DNA of 64,000 nucleotides from Amyloporia xantha (lineage: Eukaryota > Basidiomycota > Agaricomycetes > Polyporales > Adustoporiaceae), in assembly GCA_036971615.1 (NCBI GenBank), contig JAYKKR010000006.1, positions 1,674,001 to 1,738,000 of the forward strand, in the 5' to 3' direction. Within the stretch, counting starts at the first letter, position 1, and every line of letters starts with the position of its first letter. Of this stretch, positions 58,261 to 64,000 are shown in pieces. Below the pieces are notes generated by a model. It was not told the DNA's origin and did no database searches. It saw nothing but the letters and a program-made list of their open reading frames with translations. A program made the position numbers and the translations under genes.

Positions 58261-61200
58261 ATGTCGAACAGACGGCGACGAAATCGTGGTCCACGATCTA
58301 GGCCGGCGCGAACTGATCAATCGCCGCGGCATGTCGAGGAGTTTGAGTCATCCTGGGATGGAGCACCCCCCAGCGACCCCGATTACGACTTCGCAGGTCC
58401 TCCTGACCCTGACTCTGATTCCCAGTTTGCAGGTCCTCCTTACCCCCTGGAAGACGTTCAGGTTGTGCCGAGATTCCACGTAAGTACATGCAGGACGATG
58501 CGACGAAGGTGCCCTGGACTTACTCACTGATAAACAGGGTGCGAGAAACAGCGTACCGATGGGTAGGTTTGACGGTCCCGCGCCGGTATGCGTTAAAGGA
58601 GACATGCTCAACGTCTACTGTGCTAATTATACTCTTAAAATAGCCGGATGATATGCTGGAGGCGATGGATCATGCCCCTCCTGGCATGGCAACAAAGCCC
58701 GCTCGAGAATTTGGGGCTGCTTCTTATGCACCAGGCAAGACCCATCCAGGTCCGAAATCAGGCGCGGACGGGAAATCGGGAGCAGACAAGAAAGGGTCTA
58801 GCAAGACACCTGATTATGAGTCCTCTCATCTTGCATGGTCGGCATGCGCGACAGCAGTGTGGGCCCACGAAGAAGCGCTGGTGGAGAAGTGGAAAGAGGA
58901 TCTTAACTACCTTCTTCTATTTGTGAGTATCATGTTTTCGCATGCCCACGTCACGGCCTGCATTCCTACCACGATGGGCCGGAGATGGCGATCGGGTTTT
59001 CGGGGTCGCGATTTCTTAGTGAGCGCACAATGCTTATCATGTACTTCCAGGCTGGTCTCTTCTCTACTGTGCTCACTGGGTTTATTGTCCCATTTTATAT
59101 GCTGCTCGAGCCGGATACGACCACACAAATGCTCATGGTCATATCCTCGCAGCTGAGCGGCATCGCCGAGAGTCTCGCAAATGCCAATCCGACGCAGCCT
59201 GCCAGCCCTGTTCCCGCCGTCCCATCTTCCTCTCAACAACCCTCGGCACCCACTATATCTACCAACGCATTCTGGTTCGCTGCGCTAGTCTTCAGTCTGA
59301 GCGCTGCCTCCATCGCTATGTCTGTCAGCCAATGGCTGCATCACTATGTCGATCGGACCTCAAAGCAGTCACGCCAGAGTGTTCGTATCTGGTATTTCCG
59401 CCGCTCCGGACTCACAAAATGGCAGGTGGAAGGAATCATCAATACATTACCGTTGCTGTTGCAAATCTCCTTGATTTTGTTTCTCATCGGGCTCGCGCAA
59501 TTGCTGTGGCAGTTGGACAGGACTATTGCTATTGTTGTCATCGTTCTGGTCATAGTTTTCTTCCTCCCATCCATGTTCACTGTGGTTATCCCCACCATAG
59601 CACCGGACTGTCCCTTCAAGTCTCCACAAGCATGGTGGTTGTTTTGCATCTCACGGTTTATCAGAAATCCGCCGCTCCACATCGCCAATCGAAAGCTTTC
59701 ACTGCAAGCTTTCTGGCAGTTTATCAAATCCCTTCCCGTCACCGCTGTTACGGTTTTACAAGTGGGGGCTTCACATCTTGCCTTGGGCTATAACACATGC
59801 TGGAACATTTTCAATTCACCGTTGAACGAGAAGACTCGGAGGTGGTTGAAAATCGCCAGTTGGGGAGAGCTTGACGAGTACTCTCTTCATGCGAACACCA
59901 AAACTGAGCTCGAGATGCTTATAGAGGCTGACAATGCCATTATGGATGACTCGGCAGACACTGTGGCAGCCTTGCGGGATTGTCTGCAGCAGACGGATCT
60001 CAATATAGCCCTTCCGGCATTCTACCACATCTTGGAGCATAGAGCGGATGAAGTGGATTTGTCTACAAACCCACCAAGGCTGCAATGGTTTCCGGCCAGT
60101 GCGAAACACGATACTACAGTCCTCATAGTACTGGGACACATGTGTGTCGACATTCTCTTCAAGACCGCTTCCAGTTTTACTGGTGAATCACAACGCGAGT
60201 CTCCTCATGCCAGTGGTATCCTGAATTCAAACCAAATCCGTCATGACGATGATCCACCCAGTCCCATAACTCACGTCTCAAATATTCTGAGAAATATTCT
60301 GACTGCCCTACCGTGCGAAGAGCGCGAAGTCTACTATCGAATCTGTGATGCAGTTTTAGAGCAGGAGACAGACGGTGCCTCTAATGTTCTACCTACTTTG
60401 CAAAATCTAGTACGTGACTTCTACGAACACTTCGAAGCTGAGCATGACGGTGAGCTGATGCTACTAGTACTCTTGCCAACTTTGTCTCATCAGCTTTGTG
60501 CAGTCACATTTCTGCAGCATACCGTCAGAGCACTCATCCAAAGCTCTGACCTGGTTGTTGCACTTCAAAAATTTACTGACATCCATCGATCTCAAAGATT
60601 ATTTCACCTCGATGAAGACGATAAAAGCGAATGGATGTGGTTTTGCATGTGGTCCGTTTCTATGGCGCACACTGCCATCGATATATTTGCTCGGATCAGC
60701 CCTGAGTCGGTCACTGATCATACCAAACGTCAATGGGACATGCTCTGCGACCTAGAGTCCCTGATGCCAGTGATACCTTTCCCCGAACATGTTGTCTTTG
60801 GCCGCCTCATCGGCCTGTTGAAGAACAGCGGCCTTTCCGATAAGGTTTACAGCAAGATCGCTGATGTATTGCGTCAACAGTCATCAGGCGAAAAGATGAC
60901 CCGTAAATGGTCTGAACTTGATGGTACGCACCTTCAAGTTCTCTCATCTCTGACTCATGAGCCCACTTCACTTCTCTCGTCGTATACAGAAACGCTTTCA
61001 TTTATCTCGCACTTGCCAGCGCGGTATACGAGCCTCCCTCCACGCACTTGTTTGATCCTTTCATCTACCGCTCTGATGCTATGTCAGGACATACCCGATT
61101 CTGACTCTGAACGAATTCGAAGTACCATACCGGATGCACTAGCCTTTATCTCAGTCAAATGCTCCGACCCATTAGGTGCGGAAGCACTGGCACGAAGTCT

Positions 61201-61591
61201 TGACGAAGGCGACCAGTGGAACACGTTCCGCACGTTCGTTGATAGATGTATTGACCTCACAAGTTTAGATGCATCTCTGGTCACGTCTAATACTGTAGAC
61301 ACTTTGAAGCACTGCGCCTCCCGAAGTCGTCTCGGTCGGGGAAACGATGACCTTCAATGGGCAATGCAGTCATTGCATTCCCTACGGGAGGTGGTTCATC
61401 GGCCGAATAGGCAAGGTGTAGGTAGCAACTCGTTTTGTGGCTCATCTACCGCTAACTCGTCTTGCAGACTTGAACAATCACCTGCAATCGCGTACGCCAC
61501 TCAAATCCCGGAAGCCTCAAGAGTCAGAGAGTCTGAGACTAATGTTCCTCATTCAGATGTAAATGACACGTACATACATGCGCACCTATGA
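58261..61591 (+). CDS. DUF6535 domain membrane protein
   Basis: Large protein of an Agaricomycete-specific DUF6535 family of unknown role. Exons 58261-58479, 58538-58585 (48 nt), 58644-58922 and 59051-61591 sum to 1029 codons (1028 residues). The N-terminal 180 residues are hydrophilic, Pro/Gly/Asp-rich with an FAGPP repeat. The DUF6535 core begins with WAHEEALVEKWKEDL and crosses the third intron into LLLFAGLFSTVLTGF and MLLEPD; a second group of transmembrane helices lies at about residues 285-420 (ISLILFLIGLAQLLW and a long Ile/Val-rich segment). The remaining 600 residues are soluble and helical without a recognised domain. The start follows a pyrimidine-rich leader. Confidence 0.87.
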
Positions 61592-62921
61592 GATTGTCTG
61601 TCGTCCGAACTTCTTCCCGATGTTTCCAGCCTGTGTACATGTAACGTAGCTGTCGCCTCATACTCATGGATGAAGATATGCTCCAGTGTGTTAGCCTGTC
61701 CAGGCTTTGTTCGCAAGGGTTATTAGCGTCCAATGAGCAACAACATGCAAATGCATTAGGATGAGCGCTTTACATTTGATTCATGAACGCATGAGAAAAC
61801 TATCGCCTCGTCTGGATTGTTGCTCTTCAGTTGTGCAGAGCTGTTGTAAACATGGAATATCTCGGCGGGCACCATGTCATCTGACGGGAAATATAACCTA
61901 CGTTGCACGCCGTTGGAATGCCGATGTCTGACCAGGACGACAGTCTCAGACTCTGCTGGGAAAACATCCCGAGCACTTTGTAACCTGACGAGCTACAGGA
62001 AGTCGGCCCACTCAGATCATGATCATAAAGCGGAAGCTGTCCCTTACCGTGATACAGGAGTATGTAGAAAAAACTACTCGACAATTCAGTTTGTTTCAGC
62101 CGTCGATTCCCATTGAGTCATATAGATCTCAACGAATGAGAGCAATGTCGATGTTTGTCAAGAATCGAAAATGTAAAAGAGCACAAATGTGAAGAGCGCA
62201 TGAATCAGAAAAGACATCCCCACGTGCTGAAGATTGTGCACAACCAAGAGAACGCGGGGTAGTAGAGATGCGATCCAGCACATGTTATCTGGTATAATAT
62301 GGTATACCTGTAGCCAAGGAGCTTGAAATGGCAAACAAAAAAGGAGTCTCCCTCCGGGAAGAGCTAGCCTGAGCGTTGACGTTACTGTCAATGAGGACCA
62401 GGGAATCAAAACCCTGTTCCTCACGGAACAAGCTGAGTCTCATGTATTTGTATGTAGCAGGTGCGACTGAATCGTTTGGAGTAGGCAATACCGTGAGCAG
62501 AAGGAGCGGTCGTTTCCCGCCTAAGATGATTTATGTATAGGCCTCAGAGCAGTACGACAACAATTGGAATGCAGGACCCAGGCCGCCGCGTGTATCGCCA
62601 GAGACAGCAAATATGATGATGAATCACAAAGAGGCACTGAAAACCCGAGACGAGCCAGAGCAGTCATTATATATGATCGAGAGTCCGAAGAGGACTTTGA
62701 GACACGAGATGGCATTATATAATGGGATTATGACAGCCAACGTTCAGCGCTGCCTAGCGTTCAGGATGTCTCTGCCACCAAGCGACAACAAGTGAAAACA
62801 ACGCGTACCGCGTAATTGAGCGCGTCTGCTTCCCCTATACTGGAAGCCTAATTCTCCCGTTGTTGCTTCGTTCTGTATATCGCTCTCTCATACGCATCAC
62901 ATAATTCGCAGAGATAGTACG
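61592..62921. other. Intergenic region
   Basis: 3' flank of the DUF6535 gene and promoter of the MSH6-like gene. No gene seen. Confidence 0.45.
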
Positions 62922-64000
62922 ATGGCTCCGGAAAAGGCGCAGAGCTCTGACAAGCTCAAACAAAAAAGCCTCATGTCGTTCTTTGGCAAACCATCGACAG
63001 TCAAATCTGGTGCCTCGAGAGGCAGCAAGAACAAGATTCTGGCTGAGAAGGTGACACCATCTCACAAGACGAAAGAAATACCAAACGCGCTTCACGATGA
63101 CACGTCATCCTCAGACCCTGTTGGACCTGTCGTGCATACTCCGCTCTCCAAAGGCAATTCGCAGTCGTCTGGAATCACCAGTGCCACGTATACAAGGAGT
63201 TCGGATGGCGGATGGAGTGGTAAGGATACTCCGCCGACAAGTGATCCTATTGACATCGACATGATGTCTGATGGAGACGATGGGTTGAGTGTCAAAAGTG
63301 TTACAAAGACTGTTGGTATTCGTTTCCCCCAATGCCGCTTCTCCCTCACTGAACACATTACCTCCAGCCGGCTCTACGGCAAAAGCGGAGAATTGTCCTT
63401 GATGAATCCGATGAAGAAGGGGAGCAGATAGATGCAACGGCGTATAAGAAAGGCTTATCCGCTCGAAAACGCTCCCCTGTACCTGTCGTCAGGAGCAGTC
63501 ACAAGAAGCCCCGCGTCTCAACATTGGCCACTGACGACGAAAACGGCTCTGATGATGAAGATGGATCTCGGACACGGTCTTTCACACAACGGCTTGCTAA
63601 ATACGAACAATCGTCGGCAAAGAGTAAGTCGAAGAATGGTCAGTGTATGTTATTGCTCCTGTTAACTACATTCCTGACGTTTTTGTGCGCATACAAGAGG
63701 GCCGGACCGCTGCATACGATGACGACGGCTTCATTGTACCTGATGATGTTGACGACGAATTCGAGGACGAAGATGAGGATGCCCGACGATCCTCTTCCCG
63801 TGCGTCATCTCGTGCGTCTGCCTCGTCATCATCGCGTCCTTCGTCGCGTCTGTCCGCATATGCGCACTCCTCCGCTGCGTCTGAGCCCGAATCCGATTCC
63901 TTAGTTCAGTCCAAGGCAATCAAGAAGACGACGCAGCGCCCAGTCCTCACCAAAGAACAGACCTCCAAAGGAGGGAATGCGTTCCTGACGGCTGCCGAGC
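62922..64000 (+). CDS. DNA mismatch repair protein MSH6-like, 5' part
   Basis: N-terminal region of a probable MSH6 homolog, the MutS-alpha subunit that recognises base mismatches in the nucleus. The PCNA-interacting box QKSLMSFF at residues 14-21 followed by a Lys/Ser-rich linker is the standard MSH6 beginning. After an intron (about 63316 to 63370; the GTTGGT donor is weak) the frame continues RRIVLDESDEEGEQ and KRSPVPVVRSSHKKPR. A second intron at 63639-63697 leads to YDDDGFIVPDDVDDEFEDEDE and a Ser/Arg-rich stretch, then ALTKEQ-like sequence to the window edge. All of this is the disordered arm; the MutS domains lie beyond base 64000, so the name rests on motif order and composition. Confidence 0.72.

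Overview
The window looks like nuclear DNA of a filamentous basidiomycete (Agaricomycetes, possibly Polyporales). Genes are split by many GT-AG introns of about 50-70 nt. Several families are typical of, or strongly expanded in, Agaricomycetes: DUF6533 and DUF6535 membrane proteins, F-box/LRR-like proteins and AIM9-like kinase-fold proteins. I saw no rRNA, tRNA, CRISPR array or bacterial-type operon. Family names come from my own reading of the translated exons, with no database search. Most exon models were joined by hand and checked for phase; where the sum was a multiple of three I say so.

Left part (1-34.7 kb) is gene-rich. In order: two tandem flavin monooxygenase genes (minus; the first runs off the left edge); an OSCA/CSC1-type channel gene (plus) with an apparent one-base frameshift; a FYVE-like/SAP/RING ubiquitin ligase (plus); a zinc alcohol dehydrogenase (plus); an F-box/LRR-like gene and an AIM9-like kinase-fold gene (both minus); an MFS transporter (plus); a lactose-permease-like sugar transporter (minus); and the autophagy scaffold ATG11 (minus). 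These are mostly housekeeping or nutrient genes with no clear shared pathway.

Middle part (34.7-43.8 kb) is gene-poor. It holds a 498-bp MITE with an 8-bp target duplication, a very small CBM5/12-like protein gene and otherwise unassigned DNA.

Right part (43.8-64 kb) starts with a 79-codon DUF4748-like mitochondrial gene. Then comes a tandem array of three DUF6533-type membrane protein genes, in the same orientation. Their 13-exon structures superimpose and each requires two 2-nt microexons to keep the frame; this is the most striking observation here. After them come an orphan C-terminal piece of a berberine-bridge-type FAD oxidoreductase, an unnamed conserved basidiomycete protein (minus), a 509-bp MITE with 51-bp terminal inverted repeats, a DUF6535 gene and the 5' part of a MSH6-like mismatch repair gene that runs off the right edge.

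The long intergenic stretches were read on both strands and are described one by one.
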